DNA of 64,000 nucleotides from Branchiostoma floridae (lineage: Eukaryota; Chordata; Leptocardii; Amphioxiformes; Branchiostomatidae): the NCBI RefSeq assembly GCF_000003815.2, contig NC_049992.1:14922603-14986602 (forward strand), in the 5' to 3' direction. Below, piece after piece: positions 26,493-37,185 of the stretch. Position 1 is the first letter of the stretch. Each line of letters opens with the position of its first letter. The notes under the pieces were generated by a model. It ran no database searches. It was given only the letters and a program-made list of their open reading frames with translations, and had not been told where the DNA came from. The translations under genes were made by a program, and so were the position numbers.

Positions 26493-29400
26493 CTGTGAAA
26501 CGGACAAGTATATGCGATGAGAAAATTGCTTCAAGAAAACATATAACATCAGTTTTGTAGTCATAAATATATGATTAATTCTATATATATAACATAAGGA
26601 TAAGACCATAGGTCACAGCAAGGATAATCCACGTTAAATATCGTATTCGTAACGGTTATTATTGCCAAGCTTGTACACGAATTATAACATTAATTAAACT
26701 CGATTTCACCTCGCTTCGTTTTAAAGCTTACAATGCACGAGAAAATATGATAATGCTAACTTCTTTATCAAATGTCTAATGTTCATTTTTATAATTGTAT
26801 GAAGTGTTGCCTGATAATTGTCTCCAATGCAATTTTTACAACATTAAAAATGCTCTCTAGCGGTGTCTTAAAGCTTATGCTGAATATACTTGATATGGAA
26901 GCAATACGACAGAACTGAACTCACAAAATTGAAGCTATTAAAAGTACTTACATCAAAGTCAGTGTCCATGTTTTCTATGATGAGGTCCTCCACGTAGTCC
27001 ATGGGGGATATTTTGGAGAATGTTTGGGCTGTTCCGGTCATCCCTGTGAGGCGAGCCAGATGGATCAGGACGAGGTTCCTCATCCAGCCGGGGACCGGGA
27101 TGTGCAGCATCCCCTTGTAGTGGATGTACAGGAGGAAGATGTTTGTCATCACCGTCGATCCCACCAGGAAGATCGTGGCCGTGAAGAATTGCTCTGAAAG
27201 GTAATGACATACACGTATACTACAATGCAAACTTTCTTCCAACACAAAGGTATACACGGATCAAATTTTCAACGACCACTGTCGCCTCTTTAGGATCAGT
27301 ACGGATGACCAACCAATTCTAAACTTTTACGGCACGTTTGATCAATTGCTGATGTCACGTATCCACAGGATCACGTGCGATCACGTGTCTGTAACTCTCA
27401 CGATGTTCTGGAGTGATTGGTCATTAGTAGGGCTGGGTATCGGTACACCGTACCGGTACAAAACCGGTTTTTCTTATTGGACCGGTCCAGAAAAACCGGA
27501 CCTGAAAAAATTAGGTGGACCGGATGTTGGACCGATTGGAAAATTAACAGATTATTCTATCAGGCATTCACACGTTTTGGCGCTTGGAGATGGAAGAAAA
27601 TAACAACAGTGAAGTAGAGTAGAGTTTATAGCAATTTCTACCAAGTTTTACAGCCAATCGTACATGTGCAGTTAGCGTTGTAGGATTTTAAAACGCCAGC
27701 GTAAGTCTAATACTCCACCAAACAGATTTCTTTGAAGCGAAATGTACCATTGGTATGAGGCATACTGCATCAGGTCCAGGTTCAGGTCCGGACCTGGACC
27801 TAATCCTCTGGACCTGAACCGGACCTGGACCTGAATTTTCTGTACCGGTACCGGTACCCACCCCTAGTCATCAGTATTGATCCTAAAGATGTCCATGTCA
27901 GTTAAACCAATAGATAGCTTTAAGAAAATTTAAAGTCAACGTCTCTGTAAGTTTTGGGGGCACTACAAGTATTTTGCAAAAATGCAGTTTTTTGGTTAAA
28001 TAGTCGCCCCAAAAAAATGAAGACAGTCCATCTGAATATGAAAATTATAATATTTGGTCCAGCAATTAAATGATAACAAACAACCCACCCACCCCGGTAC
28101 CTACCCCCTGACTTTTTTTTTTACTATGACAATGTACTTAACTAATAGAATACATATACATGAGCAAATGGCTGATACTATACCCCCTTTCCACTAGGAC
28201 GGCGCTCTCGCGGCGCTCTCTCTGTGACATACAATTTGACAGATTGCTCAACGAATTGTACAGAAAAGAAACCATTTTTTTTTACAATTCGTGTTTTTTG
28301 CTGTCCTCTCAATCACACTTTCATATGCTGTATGATATACCCAGCATAAAATCAATTGCAAGGGTTACACATATCTTGTTTAAGTCGCAGTGAGAGCGCA
28401 TCGCGATCGCCGTCTAGTGGAAATGGGGGCTTACCGATTAACGGTATTGAGTCGGCGGTTTGCGGCGTGTGCTCAGACACCACCTGTAGAAACACCACGA
28501 CAGACAGCTGGATGGTCATACAGAAGCCGATCCGCTCGCCTGTCCCTGCCGGTAACAGGAACACCAGCGGGTTCACCGCCAGGAGCACGATACAGGGCAG
28601 CAGCAGGTTGATGAAGTAGTAGAGTATGCGGCGCCGCAGGTGGAACTTTAGGAACAGTGTCGGAAACGGCTCGGCACAGCACTCACGGTATGTAATCTGG
28701 TTATACCATATGTATTTAGTTAAACGCACATTGTTCAAAACGGACAATGTAACATAGACATTTAATCAATCGTGTTCTGTAACCGGATGTTGTGGAGCCT
28801 CTACGACCACTGAGGTTATGGGCCGTGAGTGAGTGAGTGTTATGTAAGAGTTATACAATTAGAACAATGATGTATAAAATCTTACTATTATTACAAATAG
28901 TGTCAAGGGTCATATGAGCCTGAAATGTAGGACAGCTTAAAATGGGAGATATGGAACAAGTGTCAAATTACGTCTGGTGAGGGCGACATCGACTTCCAAC
29001 AACCTTTGACCCATTGGTGACGTCATACGGGCATAAAGTCACGTGTCCAGAGCGATTCTACGATCATGAAGAGGACTATGCGATTTGATTTATAATTACG
29101 GTAAGTCAAATTATTCTTAGTCGGCGAGCATTTCATACATTTTAATAACATAATACGTCTAGCTCTAGTTATTGTGTGACATATGATGTAGTTGACAATA
29201 TACAATGTACATGTACCAACCTCTCGGTGCCATGATGATTCCAGAACGTCCCATTCACCAAAATCCAGCGCTACATCATCCATTATGTAGGAATCGTTGA
29301 ACAGGTTTAAGTGTAGTCCATGGTAGGTCCAGGACCCGAACTCCATCATACATATCTGGTCATCGAAGGGAAAATACGCCATGTCCATTTTGCAGGAGAA

Positions 29401-30941
29401 GATGAAATTCTGCGGGAAGTTCCATTTCATGGATCCGTTGTTTTGGACAATGATGTTGGTGGTTTCCAAAAGACGGCCATCGCTTTCAAAGTCCCCACTG
29501 TGAAAAGACAATAAGACGTATAAGTAAAAAAACTTTAAAGATACGTGTTGAAGAAATGGTTCTTAAACGTATTTTACATTATCAGAATGTCAATTGGCAC
29601 CTAATTACAGACCAAAAGTCAACACATACTTTAATATTGCCAGTGAATCCTTAACTTGAGATCTAGCTTCAAGCTACTGATGACAAGATTTTTCCATCCA
29701 TAAAGGCATAACACATCAATCAGCGGTTACTTATCATTAATTCTCTCTTTAAAATGTCTTTGAAGATTGTGATTTAATTCTTATAAATAGATAAATGATT
29801 TACAATTAAATCATTTTTCATCTTTATCATATATTTGCTTGATCAAAACACTTCAAAGAATTGCCTATATAATTTAAAAGCATATATTAACGTACTTGTT
29901 CAGCAGGTAAATGTCCGGATGCCAGACTTCCGACGACGGCAAAAGTATCTCTGTAGTACCACTGTAGTCGTCTGGGTTCCACTGAAGGTATTCATCATTC
30001 CAGATCTATAGTAGAATGGTCCAATTACATTGAGACAATAACTATCAACATATGACAATAACTATCAACATATGGACTATCAACTACCAGCACATAAGAT
30101 AGAGCAGTCAACCCACAAAACTGAATCACAGAAAAAACAGACGACTTACCATTCTCACCCAGGTAAAAACTATAACTCGTTGGCCAATCTCATCCTGTAA
30201 AGAAGATAAAAACAACGTGTCTTATTTTGCCATATATGTTCAGCAAGCATTCAAAATATAATACAGTGTATTACATACACGCTTATAGGTCACATTCCAT
30301 TCGACTAAAAAAAATGTTTTCTATGATCGAGAAGCAACGAAATCAACAAGAAAATCAGAATGAAAGTATTTTGTGTCAAACACCTACCACGTCTCTGATT
30401 TGTCGAATAGATAATCCAAACGTGGTGTTCACTGCTGTTGAGTAGTTCTTGACTGGACGGACAGTTCTTTTGTAGGAAGACGTGACCTTTTCCGTTACCG
30501 CCATCGCTCCCTCTGTTCCCTCAACTAAATTTGATAAACATTGTATCGTTTACATCACACCACGAAATATGTACATTCTTCTTCTTCGTTTCTGTTACAA
30601 GACTTTGTACAAACATGTAATGTATACGTTATTTGGAACGTTACTTATTATGTATCAAAGTAGGTCATCGTACTGAAACATCAACACCTTGTTGAAAAAC
30701 AGGGAAACGTACTAAATTTATGCCTATCAGAGTTCATCTTTTCATATTATTTTGAAATCTATAACTTAATGAGATACATAAATTTTACAATATTGTATAA
30801 TGTATTATATAACAAAATTATAATGAAATAAATGTATTATATAATGTATCCATACCACTCGATAATAAAACTGACAAGCTTACCTGAAGGTAGCCGTTGA
30901 ACTATGAGGGAAAGTATCACGAACATAATCACTGCGGACAT
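26193..30941 (-). CDS. nicotinic acetylcholine receptor alpha-type subunit (8 exons, 476 aa)
   Basis: Pentameric ligand-gated ion channel subunit of the Cys-loop family, located in the plasma membrane. Exons in transcript order: 30941-30884, 30524-30388, 30194-30150, 30005-29896, 29497-29221, 28696-28435, 27193-26952, 26492-26193. All join in frame with GT-AG signals; intron phases are 1, 0, 0, 2, 0, 1, 0. The 45-nt third and 110-nt fourth exons are typical of this family. The product has a signal peptide (1-19), loop D Trp, a Cys-loop C152-C166 with the usual 13 residues between cysteines, loop B Trp173, vicinal Cys215-Cys216 (alpha hallmark), M1 about 233-257, M2 264-284, M3 about 299-321, a cytoplasmic loop to about 450, and M4 about 453-476. 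Glu263 and Glu284 flank M2 as in cation channels. It resembles the alpha7/alpha9 group, but three binding-site aromatics differ (Leu115, Arg213, Phe220), so the ligand is uncertain. Confidence 0.93.
26952..27193 (-). CDS. nAChR exon 7: M3 and start of the cytoplasmic loop
   Basis: Encodes residues 297-377. M3 is FFTATIFLVGSTVMTNIFL and on. It is followed by HIPVPGWMRNLVLIHLARL, which matches the conserved MP-x-W-x-R post-M3 region in spacing. The exon has higher GC than its surroundings, so antisense frames over it are shadows. Confidence 0.92.
27428..27866. mobile_element. hAT-like MITE in nAChR intron 6
   Basis: The 439-bp element starts TAGGGCTGGGTATCGGTACA and ends with the inverse pattern GGTACCGGTACCCACCCCTA. 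It is bounded by an 8-bp direct repeat with one mismatch (GTCATTAG at 27420-27427, GTCATCAG at 27867-27874). An 8-bp duplication is typical of the hAT superfamily. The interior carries many short GGACC/GGTCC and CCGGT motifs, including clustered GGACCTGGACCT repeats near the right end. There is no transposase. Confidence 0.85.
28183..28430. mobile_element. MITE abutting the exon 6 splice donor
   Basis: The terminal inverted repeats are CCCCCTTTCCACTAG followed by GACGGCGCTCTC on the left, and GAGAGCGCATCGCGATCGCC followed by GTCTAGTGGAAATGGGGG on the right. The body is about 248 bp, AT-rich and non-coding. The right terminus overlaps the last bases of the exon 6 donor on the minus strand. No target-site duplication could be read. 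Confidence 0.8.
28435..28696 (-). CDS. nAChR exon 6: loop C, M1 and M2
   Basis: Encodes residues 210-296 plus one base: YRECCAEPF (vicinal cysteines), the LRRR pre-M1 motif, M1, and M2 starting GERIGFCMTIQLS. It ends with DSIPLI and a GTAAGC donor. The donor is followed at once by the terminal repeat of a MITE. Confidence 0.93.
29221..29497 (-). CDS. nAChR exon 5: Cys-loop and loop B
   Basis: Encodes residues 117-209. The Cys-loop C152-KMDMAYFPFDDQI-C166 and FGSWTY (Trp173, loop B) are plain. The donor is GTTGGT, weaker than the others, but it is the one that keeps frame with exon 6. The open frame runs on past the donor into intron sequence with no homology. Confidence 0.92.
29896..30005 (-). 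CDS. nAChR exon 4: loop A segment, 110 nt
   Basis: Encodes residues 81-116 plus two bases, including EYLQWNPDDYSG and EVWHPDIYLLN. The PD motif of loop A is intact, but the aromatic Tyr two residues before the end of the motif is replaced by Leu115. The exon is the conserved 110 nt and ends in phase 2 at GTACGT. Confidence 0.93.
30042..30080. repeat. short tandem duplication in nAChR intron 3
   Basis: The 20-bp unit GACAATAACTATCAACATAT is present twice in a row. Confidence 0.8.
30150..30194 (-). CDS. nAChR exon 3: loop D segment, 45 nt
   Basis: Encodes DEIGQRVIVFTWVRM, residues 66-80. The Trp of the loop D motif is kept. The exact 45-nt length and phase 0 at both ends match the conserved nicotinic exon 3. 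Confidence 0.93.
30388..30524 (-). CDS. nAChR exon 2: N-terminal helix and first beta strands
   Basis: Encodes residues 20-65, including YKRTVRPVKNYS and TFGLSIRQIRDV, which align with the VRPV and LxLxQIxDV region of nicotinic subunits. The exon is 137 nt, close to the roughly 140 nt usual for this exon. The donor is GTAGGT, phase 0. Confidence 0.9.
30884..30941 (-). CDS. nAChR exon 1: start codon and signal peptide
   Basis: Encodes residues 1-19 plus one base: Met-Ser-Ala-Val-Ile-Met-Phe-Val and on, a hydrophobic signal segment. It ends at a GTAAG donor, phase 1. An upstream ATG at 30967 opens a 12-codon frame that stops at 30929, overlapping this start out of frame. Confidence 0.85.
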
Positions 30942-31934
30942 ACTGTTCTTTCCGTAGAACCCTGCATAGAACTTCAAATTGCCCGTTTTTGTAGAAAGTT
31001 CACCGCTGTTGCTCCTCGCTAGAACTTTCCATTACTCTCGTCCGTGGGTATATGGTGACTCCAACTTCTTAAACAGCCCTTCTTCAAGCCCAAACCTCAA
31101 GGTTTCACAGCCATTCATCAGTTATCCTCGAATCTGCCACCATAGGATGTATATATTCCACCTCATTCTAAAATTGACGTTGCAACATAGAAAGAAATCA
31201 AAACCATGAAACATAAATAAAATGGACGGAGAGAAAAGTTACCACGCCTTGTCTTATCGTTGCTATGACACAAAAACACTGAGAAGGAAAGGAAGTCTTT
31301 TGTAAACTGGTAATGGAGCGAGTTCTGTCACTGTATTTGTTCCAAACCATTACATAGTTGAATACCAGGCTGGCAGGACATTACGCCATGCAGAAACTAT
31401 CGTTGGTCTTGTCGAAATCGATCGGTGACAAAATATTTAAAGCGAGGACTATTTGCAACAGTTTATACTTTAATAACAATGGAGAAGCTATTTGCAACAG
31501 TTTGCAAGAGCAAATAGTGTCTTCATTGGTAAACATTGTCCTAATATTTTAAACAAGACCCTGATGAACGTGATATTAACGAAAGTACACATGACATTTA
31601 CATACATATGCCTAGAAAACCACCCATTTTTCCTCATTCAGAAACTACGTAGAAACCTGTTGCTACAGCTAGCTAAAACGCAGCGTTTTCTACATGGTCA
31701 GAGCACATTTTCCCTGTTTAAAGAACTGTTTCTGACTTGTGACATCGATGACAAACTTCTCCTAATAGATCGCTAAATGCTCAGTAAAAGTGTAATCCTC
31801 AAAACCGTCATAACTGCCGCCGTCGAGCCGGTTTCACCATTAGGACGATTACGAGGCCTTAGCTAAAGTATCGAAGATAGGTCTGTTGCAGGTAGTCTAT
31901 TCTTCTTCGCTAACTGTGCGATTAAAAGCTTACT
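30942..31934. other. upstream region of the nAChR gene
   Basis: Promoter and 5' UTR of the minus-strand receptor gene should lie here. I cannot define a transcription start from the sequence. No other gene is supported. Confidence 0.35.
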
Positions 31935-32330
31935 GGACTCACAGATTCCGTTGGTTGATAAACGTAAATGTCGTCATATTGTCACAGCTATCTTGAAACT
32001 TGCGCTAGCGATCGAAGACGTTTAATAGGATTACTTAGTTGAATTACAATCTATATCATATATCTCTGATGATGCAGATACAATTGACCGAAAAAAGTGC
32101 TGTACTTTGTTACCTCCATAAAATGTCATGGAGGTTATATTTTACCCTGCGGACTCACAGATTCCGTTGGTTGATAAACGTAAATGTCGTCATATTGTCA
32201 CAGCTATCTTGAAACTTGCGCTAGCGATCGAAGACGTTTAATAGGATTACTTATCTGAATTACAATCTATATCATATATTTCTGATGATGCAGATAAATT
32301 GACCAAAAAAGCATGTGCTGTACTTTGTTA
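31935..32330. repeat. near-identical 180-bp direct duplication
   Basis: The block starting GGACTCACAGATTCCGTTGG at 31935 recurs at 32151 with only a few differences, through TGCTGTACTTTGTTA. The copies are separated by about 37 bp that include the hairpin CCTCCATAAAATGTC/ATGGAGG (about 32113-32135). The high identity suggests a recent local duplication. No coding frame is preserved. Confidence 0.88.
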
Positions 32331-32994
32331 AACAGTTTTTTATATGTAAAATAGATTGGTTACTGATAAAGTACATCTTGGAGTCTTTGTAGTTGTCGTC
32401 GCACCCTACATTTACATGTACGTCCTGTAGTTATAAGCTGATGCATTCTGGTATTTGGAAGTACGATCTATTGAGTAAAAGAGAGATCGCGTGCTGTGTA
32501 TGTACGTTTCATGTAGACACTGTACACATCAACTGGACAAAAATACAACAAGTACATATAAAAATTCGGGTCAATACATCGCTAACAACTGACCATGGTG
32601 TTTGGCGTAGCACCATTGTCTTAGGATTATGTCGTCGACAATAATTAATCCGCTCCAATGCATGGGTCAGTCGGGGGCAAGCCAAGGCTTAGCCGGGGAT
32701 AAAGCAGCGGTGCCTCCCTTACAAACTAGCATAGCACGAATCGAAGAGGGATTTAGAATATGTTCGGTAGCCAAAACTCCTTTAAACTTATGATTCGGTC
32801 GTGGCCTCTCAAACCTTTTTGTCTACTACTGAATAGTATAACAATGTTAGTTTAGTTGTACAACAGATTTCAGTTGCCACCTGGCGTTTAAATCTGGAAT
32901 TGCAGCATTGAAAAGCCCAATTAGGGAATAATGACAAGTAATTTAACTCTACTGTTAATAAGTTTTCTTCAACACAAAGCATTTCTTTTCGACG
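32331..32994. other. non-coding stretch
   Basis: No supported gene or repeat. Confidence 0.4.
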
Positions 32995-33232
32995 TAAGGA
33001 GCACTTCTCACTGCATTTGCATCACTGCTGGTTCGAAAGATACTCAACGAATTCCAGAGATAAAGAGCGAATTTTCTTACGTTTTGTGTATTTTGTTGTC
33101 TTCTAAGTCATACTTTAACATATTACGCAATATCTAAATTATATTTAAAAAAATCGAAGAAAATAACAAAATAGTGAGGCAGTGAATGAACCCCGTAGTG
33201 ACGCAAGCTTGACGCAAGTGCAGTGAGAGTAA
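32995..33232 (+). mobile_element. MITE family 1, copy C
   Basis: The left end has CTTCTCACTGCATTTGC and the right end GCAAGTGCAGTGAGAG, an inverted pair. The interior shares ACGTTTTGTGTATTTTGTTG and TTACGCAATATCTAA with copy B. The left arm has lost roughly 13 bp relative to the right arm. Confidence 0.78.
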
Positions 33233-34631
33233 TTTCTCCTCCTCTTCTCATGAAAGCCAGGCTCTCGGTGGTCATGTGTTAATTATTTTTCCCCCAAGAT
33301 TCAGCTTAAGTTACCAAATACTGACCGAAAAACTTTTGGACACGCCAATTGCCCACACATGTTGGTGCTATAACGTTCAGGTGCGAGAACATAAACCTAT
33401 CACACAAAAAACGTGAACAAAATACGACTTGATAGATAAATACGGAAAAATATTGATATGAAAGACCACTGTAGAATATTATTCTCTTATCAAAACGAGT
33501 CCATCCTGGTGTGGGTGGATCAAACGTTCAGCCCGGCTCTACGTACCCAGTTTGTACAAAAGGGATGTGTTATATGTCTTAAGATAATTTACCGTTTATG
33601 AAGTGCAAAGAAACAGACAACATGCTGTCCTGGGGTGATACGTATATTTAATTACCGTTGTTGTATACTGTAATTCACTTTGTCTTCTCGGTACCAAATT
33701 TTTCACGGTCTAAGAAAATTTAACTTGTTCTCGGAACTAAATCTTCACTGTCACGGCAAGTGCGCTTTAAAAAAGTCTGTGTTTTATTTGTTATCGGTAA
33801 TGATAAGTTCATGTTACAGTCGTCACCGTGAAATCCGTGAACATAACAGTACATTGAAAAAATCAGGAATTACCGTATTTGTAAGGCGTCCAGGGCCTAC
33901 TGAGGAGTACGTCTACCGTTTAAGTCTAAACCCTTCCTGCTAAAATGGAGATTACAGATACTTCGGATATAAGCCTTTGGTATCATGTTTCCACGCCTAA
34001 ATGCAATGGGATTTGATTCGGTGTATCTCTTAAGGTCTCACTTTCATATTTTCTATACTTCACTTCCCTTGTAATTCCTGCTTAATGGAGGGGAAGCTGG
34101 TAGATGCGCCTTTAAGACCGTGCATGCTTCTATAAGAGCCTCTTAAGCACTTACGCAAGGGCGTCTTGTGGCCCGTAGTAAAAATATGCGTCTTTAGATG
34201 CACCGGGGCAGATCACTACTCCTATTTACCGGTGCGATGTATTCTCTGAAGGGCTAGATGCTAACTCTTGTATTATCAGCTATACCCTTGTCATGTGTAC
34301 AGTTATACATTTATTCAGTGTCTTACGTTTTCAAATAGGTTTTATTATTCATAGGAATAGGTCCGTGGCTCGAAGGAACAATGCGTTATCACAATACGTT
34401 TGGATGGAACAATATGTTATTACAATTAACCAATATAGTAAACCGGTTAATCAACTAAACTTTTCATGCTACGTTCACACGATAGTGTGCAATCTACGTT
34501 GATGTTCAATTGTTGTTGCTTTTTTTTCGTCGCTAGGAATCGCCGTATTCTTTATTGATGCTTCGCCACTTCAAATCGCCAGGTGTCTCTTGTTTCCATA
34601 GATACATGAAAATTTGGTGAAACGTTGTAAG
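33233..34631. other. non-coding stretch
   Basis: No supported gene. Frames under 90 codons have no recognisable domain. Confidence 0.4.
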
Positions 34632-34690
34632 CTCCTCGCAATTCAGCCCCTGGCTGCAAAGAGTGAGTAGTCGGCCCACCCAATAACAAA
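34632..34690 (+). repeat. dispersed repeat fragment shared with 49.4 kb
   Basis: GCTCCTCGCAATTCAGCCCC and GAGTGAGTAGTCGGCCCACC in this order are the reverse complement of 49425-49485. An A-rich tail follows (AATAACAAACAAAACAAAAA), as expected for a retroposed fragment. Confidence 0.7.
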
Positions 34691-35511
34691 AATAACAAAC
34701 AAAACAAAAATAACTGAGGAATCGCCTTATACTGAGTTTCGGAAAATGTCAGAGGGCTCGATAAAAAAAGGTTTGTTTACCACTACCCCGTAGTTACAAA
34801 TCTCAGTCAGCGATAACGTGGCAATTACCGATTAGTGCACTCAGGCAACGATCCCTCCCGCGGACTCAGCCTTTTAAAGGTGTTAACGACCCATCGTTAT
34901 CTGTAAAAGGCGTGTTAACGTAAGGTTGACCTCGCATATGCTTGGCTTCACCTTTCTTTTCTCTTTACATGCTAAGAACGGCGCTATCGTCCATGGGCAC
35001 GTATCTCAATGAGAGATATGTCAAACTAGAATTTTTTTTCATCTGTCATTGAAATTTAAATATTTTGAAATAATAATCACGTTTTACAGCTGATTCTACT
35101 TGGCCCCCCTACTTCGCAATATTATCAATTGTGTTTGGGTTTTCAAACCATCGGGATGCAGTAGACTGCAAATTTGCTCTATGAATTTATATAATTTTTT
35201 TAGTTGCACGCTTAAAATCACACTTTAGATCTAGAGGACGTTTAACGTTTTAAATTTCATTTCATGTACACTTTAAACATTGCTGCCGTTTCCTATGTAC
35301 AGTTAGTGAACATAGATAGTGATAACATAGCAGGAGATTCCCAACATACTGAGCGTCATCTGTCGATTTTAGGATGTACTGCAGTCGGCGCATGGCCGAT
35401 AAGGATTTGTGGATTTTGTCAGCATGTTTCACAAATCTTTATAAGATGTTACCAAACGAGCTCGCTATTTCTTCTAACGGTAGGTATTAGGCAGCTGATT
35501 ACCGTGACGTA
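34691..35511. other. non-coding stretch
   Basis: No supported gene. One frame of 106 codons at 35264-35584 runs into the MITE that follows and has no recognisable domain. Confidence 0.4.
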
Positions 35512-35711
35512 CTGTAAATGCAGAAATGTTCGCGGTGGATTAATGTTCGCGGTTTTCGCGGTGACCACTTCACCGCGAACTTAAATCCACCGCGAACATT
35601 TTTCTATAATGGTATTAGACTGCAGTCTACCGCGAACTTAAATCCACCGCGAAAAGTCATTTTTCCCGCTACCGCGAAATTAAATCCCCGCGAAATTAAA
35701 TGCATTTACAG
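35512..35711. mobile_element. 200-bp TA-flanked MITE rich in CGCGAA
   Basis: The ends CTGTAAATGC and GCATTTACAG are perfect inverted repeats, bounded on both sides by TA (35510-35511 and 35712-35713). This suggests a Tc1/mariner-type target duplication. The interior is built from repeated and inverted CCGCGAA(C) and TTCGCGG units with AATCCACCGCGAAC-type blocks. It is non-coding. Confidence 0.82.
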
Positions 35712-35713
35712 TA

Positions 35714-36907
35714 TACAGCACGTTTGCATACGTCCGCCGGTCCGCGGCTTTCTGAAGCTCAATGTACCGCCGTTTCGAAACTATTAGGTAATTGTACTAT
35801 TCGACAATAGCGCATCGCTACTGCGACCTAAATTGGACTTGTACAACCATTAATGTCATGATTGAAATATCATACAAAATGTAGACACACAAATTATAAC
35901 CGCAAAAAAACTGCACAAAATAATAAAAATAAATCAAAATCATTTTAGGTGAAGGAAATTTGATCGCGATCTGATCTGAAGGTTAGTGCGAACGTGCCCG
36001 TGTGGAAGGGAGGTGCACAAAAAACATCTCCTTAGGCCTTGCAATGGCAAATGTAGAATTCAATTACTAACAGATGTGATTTCTTAGTGCTTGCTTAAGT
36101 GTTATAGTAACTTATACCCAGATGTAACCTATTTTAGTGGAAGTGTTATATCTCAAAGAAAGATACCGTTGTGTTGAATCAGATAGAAGGAAAATGTATC
36201 GCTGATTTCCGATCCCTTCTAGCTCTTTCATCTTGACTGCTTTTGAACTCGACTGTTTATTTCTGCATACAGCACTAAATCACCCTGTCGCTTCAAACAG
36301 CTAAATTACGGCAATACCCTTTACAGTATCATTTTCTTTACAATCAGATAGGAAGTTGGGTGGTGTGGATTAGTTTACTTGAAGTTAAATCCCACCTCAG
36401 GGCATTTGGCTCCGGTTTCGCCTCGTGATTACTTTTAGATGATAGCCCCGGGAAAAGGAGACGGCTTCAACTTCTCACAGAGCGTGCCAAGGTCAAATGA
36501 AGAGCACGTGGCTTGGCTATCCTGAACACTGATGACTATACTACAGGGGAAAGCTATAATGTTACATGGCACATGCAGTACAATCCGTGTTACGACATAA
36601 ATCAAAATGCAGTAGGCATTAAGTATACATGTGTTCCTTAGGGTACTCAAACCACGCTTCATTGAACTATAACTGCGAAGCATGAAGTGATCGTGAAGGT
36701 TTTATGTTTGCGGTTTTTGCTGTACCTTTTTTTCATCATCATCATCGTTCGGCTGCAGCGCAGGCAACTGTAAGATTCTTCCAGGCCCCCCTGTTAGAAG
36801 CTAGATGGTGAATCTACTTTGCCGTGGTCTGGTCGCCTAGACATGCTACTAATGGACAATATCATACTGTAGATAGGAGATAGCTTGGTGTCCTCGTCTC
36901 TGTCTGT
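35714..36907. other. non-coding stretch
   Basis: No supported gene. A short ATC triplet run lies at about 36735-36746. Confidence 0.4.
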
Positions 36908-37185
36908 CCCTATTCAGGGGGGTGGGGGTGGGGGTGGTTGGTGGTTTGAGGCCTACACCAAATTTCATGTCGCATAACGTCAGAACAGCTTACGCTAGAG
37001 TCACAAAATTTCGTGAATTTTTCCTGAAATTTAGGTAACAACAATTTCAAGAAGTTTGACAATTTTCGAGTTGTCATTGCAACCGTTTTTTGACGGGTAT
37101 TTTTTACGAACATTGCTAATTTCAGTTCTAACAATGTACTTTTCATGATTATTTGCTATATTACTGCTATATTCTTGAATGAAAT
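36908..37185 (-). mobile_element. piggyBac-type element fragment, copy 3
   Basis: Reverse complement of the right end of the 15.5-kb element. It starts CCCTATTCAG, then has a G-rich run, GAGGCC, a GCATAACGTCAGAACAGCTT block, and ends near GCTATATTACTGCTATATTC. No TTAA flanks the preserved end and the other half of the element is missing, so this is a truncated copy. A 78-codon minus-strand frame (36910-37146) corresponds to the 76-codon frame in copy 1. Confidence 0.78.

Noticed and set aside
26959..27210. Frames overlapping nAChR exon 7 in another reading frame
   Set aside because: Shadows of the GC-rich real exon; they lack homology.
28356..28619. Plus-strand frames over nAChR exon 6
   Set aside because: Antisense shadows of the channel exon and its adjacent MITE.
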